DNA of 64,000 nucleotides from JAGXQV01 sp041674485 (GTDB taxonomy: Bacteria; Pseudomonadota; Gammaproteobacteria; Burkholderiales; Sulfuricellaceae): positions 1 through 64,000 of the forward strand of contig JBAYVP010000001.1 in the NCBI GenBank assembly GCA_041674485.1, written 5' to 3'. A program made the position numbers and the translations under genes. This document shows positions 1 through 8,373 of this stretch, piece by piece. Under the pieces are notes generated by a model. That model did no database searches and was not told the origin of the DNA. It saw only the letters and a program-made list of their open reading frames with translations. Every line of letters starts with the position of its first letter. Positions within the stretch are counted from its first letter, which is position 1.

Positions 1-1248
1 GCAGCATTTACCCTTTCTTCACGGTTGCATTTGCCAACTGATGTGGATTTCGATCCGTCCGTACCGGAAGAGCGCTCGTTGGCCAATAATATTGTCAAAA
101 ATTATAATGCGGTTGATATTGAGAGAGCGAATAAATTCAACTCACTGGCAGAGGCGTACAGTCGTTCCAATCTTAAAACTGTACTCGGTCAACCAGTGCG
201 CGTTTTTTTAGGAACTTCACGCCTGACAACCGTCATGCAGTACAACTCCCGTGATCTGGCGCAAGCGTTCAGACAACAGGGGTGTGAGGTTCTGTTTATG
301 ATTGAGGCCAACGATAGAGAGCTTTTGACCCAATACAACAAGGCCAAGGCAATAGCAGGCTTCAATCCGCATATCACGGTCAATATTAACGAATATAACT
401 CCGGCGTGTTGCATCCGGATGTTTTCAACGTTACATGGTGGCAAGATCCCATGGAAGAAATCAAGGCTGGCAAACCGATTCTCTGGAGACAGCGGGACTT
501 GATCTATTCTGTTGACAAGGAGTTTGACGCTTATCTGTATCAATGCGGGGCTGCCAATGTTCAGCGTCAACGTTTTTGCTATGACGATAATGTGTTCCTC
601 GACATTGGGCAAGAAAGAAAATCGCGTGTGGTCGTGGTGGCCTCTTCGTACCGCGAAAGTATTGCGAGGCGGCCTCCAGAAAAATTGCTTGCGTTTTTGG
701 AAGAGATGTTCGCGGCGGGTGAACCGCTGACCGATGCGCAGCTGGAATATCTTGCCGGAGAGTATGACTATCCGAAAAATGATATTTATTGGGGGTTGTG
801 GTTTTATGTGGTTCGTGACCAGTCAGTGCGCTGGTTGTGTTCTCTGTCCGATACGGTTGATGTGGAGGTCTATGGCCGCCATTGGGAGGAGGACGATATC
901 GTGCGACCATTTTTCAAAGGAGAGTTGCCGCACGGATCGGCTGTGGCTAGCGTGTATAACGCAGCGCAATACGTCCTTGTTTCCCACCCTTTTGATCTGC
1001 AAAGCCAACGTTTGATGGAGGCCGCAGCCTGTGGTGCTCTGCCGGTTGTCTATGACTGCCGGTATCGGGCGGAAAAGCCTCATTGGGACGAAAATTTTCT
1101 TTGGTACCGCACCAAAGAAGATATGCGCGCCTGCCTGACAAAAATACCTCCCAAGCCCCCCAGTGACGTATGTCAAGGACGGACTTACACGGACTTTGCC
1201 AAAAGGATTCTTGCAGAGGTATCGAGACAAGAAAATGCGGGGCACTGA
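1..1248 (+). CDS. Glycosyltransferase, CgeB/GT1-like, 5' truncated by window
   Basis: The frame is open from base 1 (a TTG at 25 is the first start-like codon), so the gene begins upstream of the window and at least 415 codons are seen. The C-terminal third carries the donor-binding half of a GT-B glycosyltransferase: a stretch around SVYNAAQYVLVSHPFDLQSQ followed by RLMEAAACGALPVV matches the Glyco_trans_1_2 (CgeB-like) pattern, where the conserved Glu contacts the nucleotide sugar. No signal peptide or membrane segment is visible, so it is probably cytoplasmic or peripheral. It converges on the E1 beta gene and is the only plus-strand gene before 51 kb. The acceptor is unknown; a role in surface polysaccharide or protein glycosylation is inferred from the neighbours. 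Confidence 0.75.
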   Translation, partial: AAFTLSSRLHLPTDVDFDPSVPEERSLANNIVKNYNAVDIERANKFNSLAEAYSRSNLKTVLGQPVRVFLGTSRLTTVMQYNSRDLAQAFRQQGCEVLFMIEANDRELLTQYNKAKAIAGFNPHITVNINEYNSGVLHPDVFNVTWWQDPMEEIKAGKPILWRQRDLIYSVDKEFDAYLYQCGAANVQRQRFCYDDNVFLDIGQERKSRVVVVASSYRESIARRPPEKLLAFLEEMFAAGEPLTDAQLEYLAGEYDYPKNDIYWGLWFYVVRDQSVRWLCSLSDTVDVEVYGRHWEEDDIVRPFFKGELPHGSAVASVYNAAQYVLVSHPFDLQSQRLMEAAACGALPVVYDCRYRAEKPHWDENFLWYRTKEDMRACLTKIPPKPPSDVCQGRTYTDFAKRILAEVSRQENAGH

Positions 1249-1389
1249 CCCAATCTGTCCCGCAAATCCGTAACAGCATGTTCACAAATTCTGGTATTCC
1301 GCAAATCTCCGCTTCAACAAAGCCCGGCGTAAGCCTCTACGCTATTGAGATAGCTGAGACTCCCGGGCTGTCACTCATCGGGCAGTTTG

Positions 1390-2460
1390 CTAAAAAGGCC
1401 CGGTAAACCTGATGTTCGGCACATCATGAGGGCCGGAGTGCCGGACGGATGCCAACACTGCTTCATGGGCCGCTGGCGCGAGCGTGACTGCGGTCAATGC
1501 ACTTATAGCCTCATGGATTTGTATTGCGCCCGGGTAATATCCCTCGGCCATGTGATGCGATGTCGGCACCGGATAATCCGGTAATGCAATACGCATAGGC
1601 GCTTTGCGCAACGCGCTGAATTCCTTCTCAACCACACGTGCGACAAGCTCGCCGGCAATGCTGCCGCTGCTCCAGGCAGTATCGAGAACCAGCAAATGAC
1701 CGGTCTTCCGTACGGATTTGGCCACAGTGTCAACATCGAGCGGACGCGCGCTGCGCATGTCTATCACCTCGATACGAATACCATGCGGCGCAAGCGCCCG
1801 AGCTACCTGCATGGCTTCCACGACCATATAGGAAAAAGCGGCGACAGTTACCCGATCGCCTTCATGCAATACGCGCGCACAATCGAGCGGCGTACTATAC
1901 GCCTCTGCCGGTACCGCATCCTTGATGTTGTGCAGCCAGCGGTGTTCGATGAATATAACGGGATTATTATCCTTGATGGCAGAAATCAACATCCCTTTTG
2001 CGTCGTAGGCCGTGGCGGGTAGAGCCACCTTAAAGCCCGGGATGTGTGCAAACAACGCCTGCAAACTTTGGGAATGTTGCGGCCCCTGACCCCAACCGCG
2101 CCCGATAATAAAACGCACCACCATCGGGACATGCGCCAGCCCATCGAACATGTAATGCCACTTGGATGCGTTATTCACGAGCTGATCCATGGCGAGCAGT
2201 CCGAAATCGATGCGCTGATGCACCATGACCGGGCGCAGGCCCGACAGGGCGGCACCGATGCAGATACCGGTCATGCCATTTTCAGACAACGGCATGTCAA
2301 ATACCCGCTGCGGTCCGAAACTCTCGCGCAAACCGGCGGTGGTGCCAAAGATGGCCTTGGGGTCGGGTACGCCTTCACCGATAAGAATAACGCGCGGGTC
2401 AGCCCACATCGATTGATGCAAGCCTTCCTGTATGGCCTGTGCGTAGGTCAGTTCGCGCAC
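1390..2460 (-). CDS. TPP-dependent dehydrogenase E1 component, beta subunit-like
   Basis: The 356-residue protein has the transketolase pyrimidine-binding domain (about residues 4-175, with the IGEGV stretch near residue 27 and a DMPLSENGMTG segment near 55-65) and the C-terminal transketolase domain (about 195-320). This matches the beta subunits of pyruvate, branched-chain or acetoin dehydrogenase. Its start overlaps the end of the alpha subunit gene by 13 bases, so the two are surely co-translated. There is no lipoyl E2 or E3 gene nearby, which is unusual for a 2-oxoacid dehydrogenase. In this setting the pair may transfer an activated two-carbon unit to a sugar aldehyde, but that is inference. 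Confidence 0.85.
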   Translation of the reverse strand: MRELTYAQAIQEGLHQSMWADPRVILIGEGVPDPKAIFGTTAGLRESFGPQRVFDMPLSENGMTGICIGAALSGLRPVMVHQRIDFGLLAMDQLVNNASKWHYMFDGLAHVPMVVRFIIGRGWGQGPQHSQSLQALFAHIPGFKVALPATAYDAKGMLISAIKDNNPVIFIEHRWLHNIKDAVPAEAYSTPLDCARVLHEGDRVTVAAFSYMVVEAMQVARALAPHGIRIEVIDMRSARPLDVDTVAKSVRKTGHLLVLDTAWSSGSIAGELVARVVEKEFSALRKAPMRIALPDYPVPTSHHMAEGYYPGAIQIHEAISALTAVTLAPAAHEAVLASVRHSGPHDVPNIRFTGPF

Positions 2461-3497
2461 GAGTTGCTCACTGCAAGAACCTTCGTGGCGGCATCGGTGC
2501 CGAGAGGAAGCGGGCTTGATAATGCAAACTGAAAGGCTTCATTGATTTCAACTGCAATCCCGTGCTCTATCGCATCGAGCGATGCTTCAGTTGCCAGACA
2601 TTCGCCGATCAGTTTCGCGCGCGAGCGTGCCACCGGGCAGCGCTGTTTTCCTGCTGCGATTTCGCCGATACTGCGGTAATTAAGCTCTTCATCGAAGTTC
2701 GGCCCACAATGTTCGCGCCAGCGGTAAGTTTCGAGTTCGATGAACTGCGGACCTTCACCGGCGCGCGCACGGTTTGCGGCTTCGCACGCAATTGCCGCCA
2801 CTGCCTCGACATCGTTACCGTCGCCCGTCCAGGTATGCCAACCATGCGCTTGTGCGATCGCATGGATAGGGCGGGCTGGTTGACGCTCGCTGAGAGGTGT
2901 GTACACCGCAAAGTTGTTGTTCTCGCAAACGAATAGCACGGGTAGCCGGTGCAGTGAGGCAAAGTTGAGCGACTCGTGTATCACCCCCTCCTCAAAACAG
3001 CCATCGCCAAAAAAGGCGACTCCGAGAAAATCCTTTGACTGGAGACGCGCTGCCCAAGCAGCGCCGACCGCAAGCGGAACAGTACCGCCCACGATTGCGG
3101 TTGAGCCCATAAAGCCAGCGCGCTGATCGATGAGGTGCATGGAGCCGCCCCGCCCGCCGCAACAGCCGGTGGTACGGCCATAGAGCTCGGCAACCATGGC
3201 ATTCAGGTCGCCACCTTTAGCCAGATAATGTCCGTGAGCGCGATGATTGCTGTACACCACATCGTCGCGGCGCAGCGCCATGCACACGCCCGCAGCAATC
3301 GCCTCCTGTCCGATACACAGGTGCATCGGACAGCGCATTTGCTGTTCCGCGTAGCGGTCGGCCAACGCCTCCTCCACGCGCCGGATGCGCAGCATGGCAC
3401 GGTACGACTCGATCAATTTTGCCGGGGTTTTCATCATGGTAATCTCGGCATCGATTCGATCTTCAGTCTCTGGCTGTATGGCACAAAAATCGTTCAC
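2448..3497 (-). CDS. TPP-dependent dehydrogenase E1 component, alpha subunit-like
   Basis: The protein shows the thiamine diphosphate motif of E1 alpha subunits: GDG at residues 164-166 and, after the usual spacing, ENNN at 192-195. The segment RTTGCCGGRGGSMH (109-121) also matches the family. The start could be the GTG at 3497, preceded by AATAAGG, or an in-frame ATG pair at 3437, which gives the more typical N-terminus. It overlaps the beta subunit gene and lies 22 bases downstream of the radical SAM gene. Pyruvate, acetoin or another 2-oxo substrate cannot be chosen from sequence alone. The lack of E2/E3 and the heptose-type neighbours argue against a central-metabolism role. Confidence 0.85.
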   Translation of the reverse strand: MNDFCAIQPETEDRIDAEITMMKTPAKLIESYRAMLRIRRVEEALADRYAEQQMRCPMHLCIGQEAIAAGVCMALRRDDVVYSNHRAHGHYLAKGGDLNAMVAELYGRTTGCCGGRGGSMHLIDQRAGFMGSTAIVGGTVPLAVGAAWAARLQSKDFLGVAFFGDGCFEEGVIHESLNFASLHRLPVLFVCENNNFAVYTPLSERQPARPIHAIAQAHGWHTWTGDGNDVEAVAAIACEAANRARAGEGPQFIELETYRWREHCGPNFDEELNYRSIGEIAAGKQRCPVARSRAKLIGECLATEASLDAIEHGIAVEINEAFQFALSSPLPLGTDAATKVLAVSNSCAN

Positions 3498-3519
3498 GCC
3501 TTATTCAGACCTTTCTTGA

Positions 3520-4620
3520 CTAAATGAAATTGACATGGGGAATAGTACCCTCCGACAAGGCATGGAGATATCGATTCACTTCATCCATGCGGCAATTGCG
3601 GCGACATCCCTTTATGTCGAGTTCGTGACGAATAAACTCAAAGTTTTGCTGGCGTTTCTCCCCCTCCCAGATTTGCTGGAAAGGCTGTTCATTAATATTG
3701 CCATATTCGAATCGTTTATCCAGCAGGTAGGCGCTGCATCCATAGACCGATCCGTCAGCCATAATATATCCCCAGACGAATGGCGTTGCATAGCATTTTT
3801 GATATCGGTCTGCCTCCGTGTACTTTTTCATGGTGTGTCCGCGAAACACAACACTAAAGTCTTTGGTGTTATATGACTCGAGTTGCTTGGACATTTTCAA
3901 ATGGGGCGCGTAATCAATGTCTTCGTATAGATGGGTTTCACTGAACAAATGTTGTGAATACGGTTTCACAACGAGGTAATCCAGGCCGATCTCATCTCTG
4001 CATATCTCCGCCAGCCTTCCCATTTCTTCGGCATTCTCGGGCAGCAACAAGGATTGCGCGCCCAAGACACAACTAAGCTTCTTCTCTCTCTTGGCGGCAA
4101 CTGCCCGCTTTAAATTATCAATGACCTTTTGAAAGTCTCTCTCTTTGGTCTGGTGTATCTGTGCATAAGTCTTGGGGCTGCCTGCATTTATTGACACCTT
4201 GATCCACGAAACCAAAGGCAGAGCTTCAGTTATGAACTGGTCGGTCATCACTGTCGCATTGGTTGTAAATGCCACATCAATTCCGGCATCCTTGGTGGCC
4301 TTGACTATTTCGTGGATGCGCTTGTGCAGCATAGGCTCGCCTTCGCCCGCATACATGATGCTTTTGATGCCTAGCCGCCCCATTTCTTCCAGCCGTACTT
4401 TAAGCACTTCGACATCCAGCATGTTGGTTTTATAGCCGATGTAATCGACGGCGCAGAAAGTGCAGCGGTGATTACAAGCGCCAACCGGGGAAATCTCCAG
4501 ATAGATAGGATAAACCGATTTGGCCTTATTCCAGTCATCCCCGACGTCCATTAGTTGTGCCACCCGCTTTGGGTGGTAAATCAACTTGTGGCTATCGATC
4601 GCGTATTTATCCCCCATCAT
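3520..4620 (-). CDS. Radical SAM enzyme with SPASM/twitch-type C-terminus
   Basis: The CxxxCxxC motif that binds the SAM-cleaving 4Fe-4S cluster is seen at Cys49, Cys53 and Cys56 (ACNHRCTFC). A second cysteine set follows near the C-terminus (KCYATPFVW, VYGCSAY, GCRRNCR), as in SPASM or twitch domains that hold auxiliary clusters. The start at the first of two ATGs is supported by AAGGA six bases upstream. SPASM enzymes modify peptides, but relatives also act on sugars, for example by epimerisation or dehydration. Placed between the E1 pair and a heptose-type module, it may carry out a radical step on a sugar or on the E1 product. Substrate unknown. Confidence 0.85.
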   Translation of the reverse strand: MMGDKYAIDSHKLIYHPKRVAQLMDVGDDWNKAKSVYPIYLEISPVGACNHRCTFCAVDYIGYKTNMLDVEVLKVRLEEMGRLGIKSIMYAGEGEPMLHKRIHEIVKATKDAGIDVAFTTNATVMTDQFITEALPLVSWIKVSINAGSPKTYAQIHQTKERDFQKVIDNLKRAVAAKREKKLSCVLGAQSLLLPENAEEMGRLAEICRDEIGLDYLVVKPYSQHLFSETHLYEDIDYAPHLKMSKQLESYNTKDFSVVFRGHTMKKYTEADRYQKCYATPFVWGYIMADGSVYGCSAYLLDKRFEYGNINEQPFQQIWEGEKRQQNFEFIRHELDIKGCRRNCRMDEVNRYLHALSEGTIPHVNFI

Positions 4621-4698
4621 CTATCCTTAACTTGAATTTCAGTTTATCTGTGACATATCCTGATCATTGGTGCTGCACACCAATATGCCCAGCGATAA

Positions 4699-4920
4699 GT
4701 TGAATATCTTCGACCGTCAAATTATCACCGGCACAACTGGTGGATTATTGGTGAGCGCCTCAAAGACGCCGGTAAAACCGCGAGCCGCCCAAGGATGCCT
4801 GTTTCCACTCCTGACTCTTCGCAGGGGAAGGTGGGAGCAAATTATTATTTGCTACCCGACCGCCGCAAAGGTTTAACCTTTGCCGGTGTTACGGTGCAGC
4901 CGGGTGGTTACCCCGACTGA
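4699..4920 (+). pseudogene. Coding-like remnant in intergenic region
   Basis: This 73-codon frame follows an in-frame TAA (4696) and ends at TGA 4918-4920. Its translation has a protein-like composition (it includes HNWWIIGERLKDAGK and GLTFAGVTVQPGGYP), unlike the repeat beside it, but there is no good start codon or ribosome site except an internal ATG at 4795. It may be the decayed 3' end of a lost gene. I do not recognise the family. It shares the 634-base gap 4621-5255 with the inverted-repeat element at 4974-5150; nothing else was seen there. Confidence 0.25.
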
Positions 4921-4973
4921 ATTAGCATGCCGTCAACTTCACAGTGAATTGGTAATTGCGCAAGGTATGTTCA

Positions 4974-5150
4974 AACCAAATAATCCATTAGAAAAAACTG
5001 CGTCATACCGGCGCAGGCCGGTATCCAGATGATTAAGAATTCCCCACGTAAGTGGGACAACATTGTAGTTTTGTCCGCTTCGCGGAGTATCTCTGATTGC
5101 TGGATTCCGGCCTTCGCCGGAACGACGGCCTAATGGATCATCTGGGTTCG
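4974..5150. repeat. MITE-like element with inverted ends and internal hairpins
   Basis: The left end (CTAATGGATTATTTGGTTTG when read on the minus strand) and the right end (CTAATGGATCATCTGGGTTC at 5130-5149) match at 16 of 20 positions as an inverted repeat. Inside are palindromes of the ACCGGCGCAGGCCGGTAT type (5003-5023) and ATTCCGGCCTTCGCCGGAA (5104-5122), typical of proteobacterial dispersed extragenic repeats. The same ends recur at 62159-62275 and, decayed, at 29384-29479. A 76-codon frame across it is not a gene. Confidence 0.7.
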
Positions 5151-5255
5151 TCCCACGCCGAAAAAACAAATAGAGCGAGTGTTTCTGCCCCGATACCCTT
5201 GCCAGCTTTGATCGTCTCGATCACTACAGACAGACCGCGCGCAGCAGCAGACTGA

Positions 5256-6779
5256 TCATTTTAACAGCGTCGTGATGTACTTGAACAGACCCACCGGGTT
5301 GATCGGTTCGCGATTGCAGACGATTTGTACGTCGATGGCGGCTGCGGCGCTGCCCACGAATGCCGCAACCGCTGGCGGCAAGCCGCCCCCGAGGCACAGG
5401 CCAGAAAAAGACAGGAACGCATCACCCGCGCCAATGCGATCCACCACACGGGTGGAAAGCGCCGGCACAGTGTGAACCATGCCTTTGCTCCGGTCCAGCA
5501 TGATGGCGCCTTTGGTGCCGCGCGTCACGGCAAAATGCTTGGCTTTTACCCGGTCTCCAACGTCGCGTGCCACAGATTCGATCGGGTCGTGCCGGTTGTG
5601 TGACGCGAGCCGCACCTCGGGTTCATTAAGCGAGACGAAGTCGGCTCGCGCGTAGCGGTTAATCACATGAAACCCGCGGTTGCCGCTGTTTACCTGCGTG
5701 TTGACCGCCAGGTATTTGGCACGATCGCACAGCACCTCGATCATGGCGGATGAGATAAAGCCGTTGCCGAAATCGGGGACGACAACAATGTCGTAGCCTG
5801 CCACGTGGCTGTTGAGCCAATCGCAGATTTTGCTTTCCATCTCGCCAGGCACCATATCTTCACGGTAGAAATACACTTCAAAGAATTTGGCAAGATCAGA
5901 GTCGACAAAGCGGCGCTTGGTAACGGTTGGCGCACCCTCCATGTAGAAAAATACCGGCTCAATATTATTGAGCAGTTTCGAACGGATGAACTCCTCGTGG
6001 CTGTCGAGCGTGCCGAGGCCAGTCACCAGCGTAACTTGATTCACAAACCCGGCCAAATGATTGGCGACGGCGATAGCACCACCGGCGAACTGCTCTTCGG
6101 ATTCATAACGGACGGCCAAGATGTTTCCTTTGCCGGTCTGTCCGAGCGGGGCGGTATAGTGATATTGGTCGACAATGGCGTCACCCACTACCAGCACGCG
6201 CAGCCCGGATAGCGATTGAATCATCTGGTGCACATCCTTGTCGGACCATTCCTCGCGCAAATCCTTCAGATACTCGCGCGTCTCTGGCGGGAACACGCCA
6301 AAATGTTCGTTCAGCAGGCTGCTGGAGCTGAACGTAATCTCGTCGGTGTAGGCTAACCGCCCGCCGTGTGCCTCGACCGCCGCCTGCTCGCGGGTAATAT
6401 TGCCGGTAACGTCATCACCGTGCGAGCGATAGTCGCTACCCTTCGCGTAGATGCTGGGCTGGATTTTGTGAAGCGCTTCGATTGCCGTTACCGCATGGTT
6501 GATGGCCACGTAATCAACGCATTGAAGCGCCGCGAGGCTCTCCGCACGCAGTTGCTCGGTAAACACCGGCCGCCCCGGCCCCTTGTTGACGTAGGCATCG
6601 CCCGTCACGATCACCATCAGCGCGTCACCTTCCTGCCGGGCGCGCTGCAAATGCCGGATATGGCCGCCGTGCATGAGATCGAATGCCCCGCCGCACAATA
6701 CCACGCGCTTGCCCTGAGCCTTGAGTGCTCCGCAACGCGTGACCAGCTCATCCAGCGATAAAATCTTGTTATTTGTCAT
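5256..6779 (-). CDS. HldE-like bifunctional protein with swapped domains (nucleotidyltransferase then PfkB kinase)
   Basis: Residues 1-165 form a cytidylyltransferase-fold domain with the nucleotide-binding HxGH motif at 37-40 (HGGH) like the heptose-1-phosphate adenylyltransferase half of HldE. Residues about 190-507 form a PfkB sugar-kinase domain, starting near RVLVVGDAIVDQYHY and holding the catalytic GAGD at 450-453. In HldE of enterobacteria the kinase comes first, so the order here is reversed. The start overlaps the gmhA-like gene by 11 bases. It probably phosphorylates C1 of a heptose (or related) phosphate and then attaches a nucleotide, giving an activated sugar. Which nucleotide and which sugar are not shown by sequence. 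Confidence 0.85.
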   Translation of the reverse strand: MTNNKILSLDELVTRCGALKAQGKRVVLCGGAFDLMHGGHIRHLQRARQEGDALMVIVTGDAYVNKGPGRPVFTEQLRAESLAALQCVDYVAINHAVTAIEALHKIQPSIYAKGSDYRSHGDDVTGNITREQAAVEAHGGRLAYTDEITFSSSSLLNEHFGVFPPETREYLKDLREEWSDKDVHQMIQSLSGLRVLVVGDAIVDQYHYTAPLGQTGKGNILAVRYESEEQFAGGAIAVANHLAGFVNQVTLVTGLGTLDSHEEFIRSKLLNNIEPVFFYMEGAPTVTKRRFVDSDLAKFFEVYFYREDMVPGEMESKICDWLNSHVAGYDIVVVPDFGNGFISSAMIEVLCDRAKYLAVNTQVNSGNRGFHVINRYARADFVSLNEPEVRLASHNRHDPIESVARDVGDRVKAKHFAVTRGTKGAIMLDRSKGMVHTVPALSTRVVDRIGAGDAFLSFSGLCLGGGLPPAVAAFVGSAAAAIDVQIVCNREPINPVGLFKYITTLLK

Positions 6780-7362
6780 CTAAATCTACCTTAGCTTCAT
6801 GCCCGAACCGGTCGGCAATATGGTGGAGAATGAATTCGTGGCCGATTTCCACCATCCCGTAGTCACGTGAATCAAGCCAGATATTGAGATCGCCAAGCAC
6901 ACGCAATGGATTATTGGGTGCAAAACCGGACAGAGTCATGACTGTTCCGCCGAGTTCACGTACTTTCGTGGCAGCATTGCAGATGTTCGGCGACTTTCCC
7001 GAGCTACTAATGGCAATCAGCACATCCCCGGAACGTACAAACGTCGAAAGAATACGCGCGTAAGCGTTCTCGTATCCATAATCGTTCGCCATGCAGGTCA
7101 GCAACGAAGATTCATGCACCGTCTGCGCACGCAACTTGGCCACGTTCACAAAATCCGTAATGGCATGACTGGCAACTCCCGCACTACCGCCGTTCCCAAT
7201 CACATAAACGCTGTTACCCCGGTCGCGAACGGCACGCAGTATCTGCATCGCGTGCAAAACCCCACTCTCTAGCGCAAGACGCGCTCCAGAGGCGTCTGTA
7301 AATTCACTCGTATTAAGTGTTGATTGAAATTGCTCCGTACGCCCCGCAAAAGTCAGATTCAT
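6769..7362 (-). CDS. gmhA: SIS-domain sugar-phosphate isomerase, GmhA-like
   Basis: The 197-residue protein is the size of GmhA. It has the SIS-fold phosphate-binding segments VIGNGGSAGVASH (about residues 55-67) and AISSSGKSPN (about 117-126). GmhA converts sedoheptulose 7-phosphate to D-glycero-D-manno-heptose 7-phosphate, the entry step to ADP- or GDP-heptose. Its neighbours (HldE-like kinase/nucleotidyltransferase and an NDP-sugar epimerase) fit a heptose route, but no GmhB-type phosphatase is in the window. This could be the cell's only GmhA or a locus-specific paralogue acting on another ketose phosphate. Confidence 0.8.
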   Translation of the reverse strand: MNLTFAGRTEQFQSTLNTSEFTDASGARLALESGVLHAMQILRAVRDRGNSVYVIGNGGSAGVASHAITDFVNVAKLRAQTVHESSLLTCMANDYGYENAYARILSTFVRSGDVLIAISSSGKSPNICNAATKVRELGGTVMTLSGFAPNNPLRVLGDLNIWLDSRDYGMVEIGHEFILHHIADRFGHEAKVDLDDK

Positions 7363-7380
7363 AACATTATTCCTTAAATG

Positions 7381-8373
7381 CTAATTGCGATTGCCGAGGT
7401 AGCGAAACCAACTGGCGGTCGCATGGTCGATCGAATCCGGATTCCAGACTGGCGCATCGCGCCAATCCTCAAGCCGCTCAAGCATTCGCGTTACGCCCTC
7501 CTCGAATGGAACCCTGGGCGACCAGCCGAGCAGCCGATGAATCTTGGCGGTATCGGCGAATGTGCAGTCCGGCTCACCCGGTCGCTTGGGGATGTACACA
7601 ACATCTCCACCGAGAATCTTGACCAGGCGATTTACACTGTAGCGATCACCGCTACCGACGTTCATGGCTTCGCTTGAAAGATCAGATTCGGCGGCGCTCA
7701 GAAACGCCTCGGCGACATCCGTAACATAGGTAAAGTCTCGCGTCTGGTTTCCATCCCCCACCACTGTAAACGGTTTGCCATTGAGCTTCTGCGCCAGAAA
7801 TACGCCAAAAACGGCGCCATAAGCCCCGGAGGTGCGAGAACGAGGTCCATAAACATTGAACAAACGCAGCGACAACGAGGGGAGACTGTAGGTCTGTGCC
7901 CAATGCAATACCAACTCTTCGCCCATGTGTTTGGTGAGCGCGTACGGATACTGTGGACGGATCGGGGATGTCTCGGGGGTCGGGTACACCTCCGGTATGC
8001 CGTAACTCGACGAGGATGCAGCGTAAACCAATCGCTTGATGCCGTGTTCGCGGGCGCATTCCAGCACGTTGAATGTGCCCGTGACATTCGTGTCGTAATA
8101 GTTGCCCGGCTGTTCGATGGACGGGACGATGTCGGCCAGCCCGGCGAGATGAAACACCCACTCGATGTTTTCGAAGGCCGGCCGCAGCGCGGCCGTGTCG
8201 CGAATATCAGCCTGGATGAAGCGGAAGTGCGGATGGTTTGCGAAGGATGCGAAGTTGTTCAGGCGTCCACAGGCCAAGCTGTCCACCGCGACCACATCAT
8301 GCCCGCGCGACAGCAGCAGCTCGCACAAATGGCTGCCAATAAAACCTGCACCACCAGTTACCAGAGTTTTCAT
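7381..8373 (-). CDS. NAD-dependent epimerase/dehydratase (extended SDR)
   Basis: The N-terminus has the Rossmann motif TGGAGFIGSH (residues 6-15). The catalytic pair is seen as Tyr143xxxLys147 (YPYALTKHMGEE), preceded by an SSSSYG stretch giving the Ser/Thr of the triad. Length (330) is typical of UDP-glucose 4-epimerase/dTDP-glucose dehydratase relatives. It lies 18 bases upstream of the gmhA-like gene and overlaps the membrane transferase gene by four bases, so it belongs to the same operon. It probably epimerises or dehydrates the nucleotide sugar made by the HldE-like protein. It lacks features that would identify it as HldD. Confidence 0.8.
   Translation of the reverse strand: MKTLVTGGAGFIGSHLCELLLSRGHDVVAVDSLACGRLNNFASFANHPHFRFIQADIRDTAALRPAFENIEWVFHLAGLADIVPSIEQPGNYYDTNVTGTFNVLECAREHGIKRLVYAASSSSYGIPEVYPTPETSPIRPQYPYALTKHMGEELVLHWAQTYSLPSLSLRLFNVYGPRSRTSGAYGAVFGVFLAQKLNGKPFTVVGDGNQTRDFTYVTDVAEAFLSAAESDLSSEAMNVGSGDRYSVNRLVKILGGDVVYIPKRPGEPDCTFADTAKIHRLLGWSPRVPFEEGVTRMLERLEDWRDAPVWNPDSIDHATASWFRYLGNRN

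Noticed and set aside
1249..1389. Terminator between the convergent glycosyltransferase and E1 beta genes
   Set aside because: Only scattered GCCCGG/CCGGGC matches without a compact stem or T-run.
4939..5169. 76-codon frame on the minus strand
   Set aside because: Lies across an inverted-repeat element; its RRSGEGRNPAIRD-type translation is a known product of repeat DNA, not of a gene.
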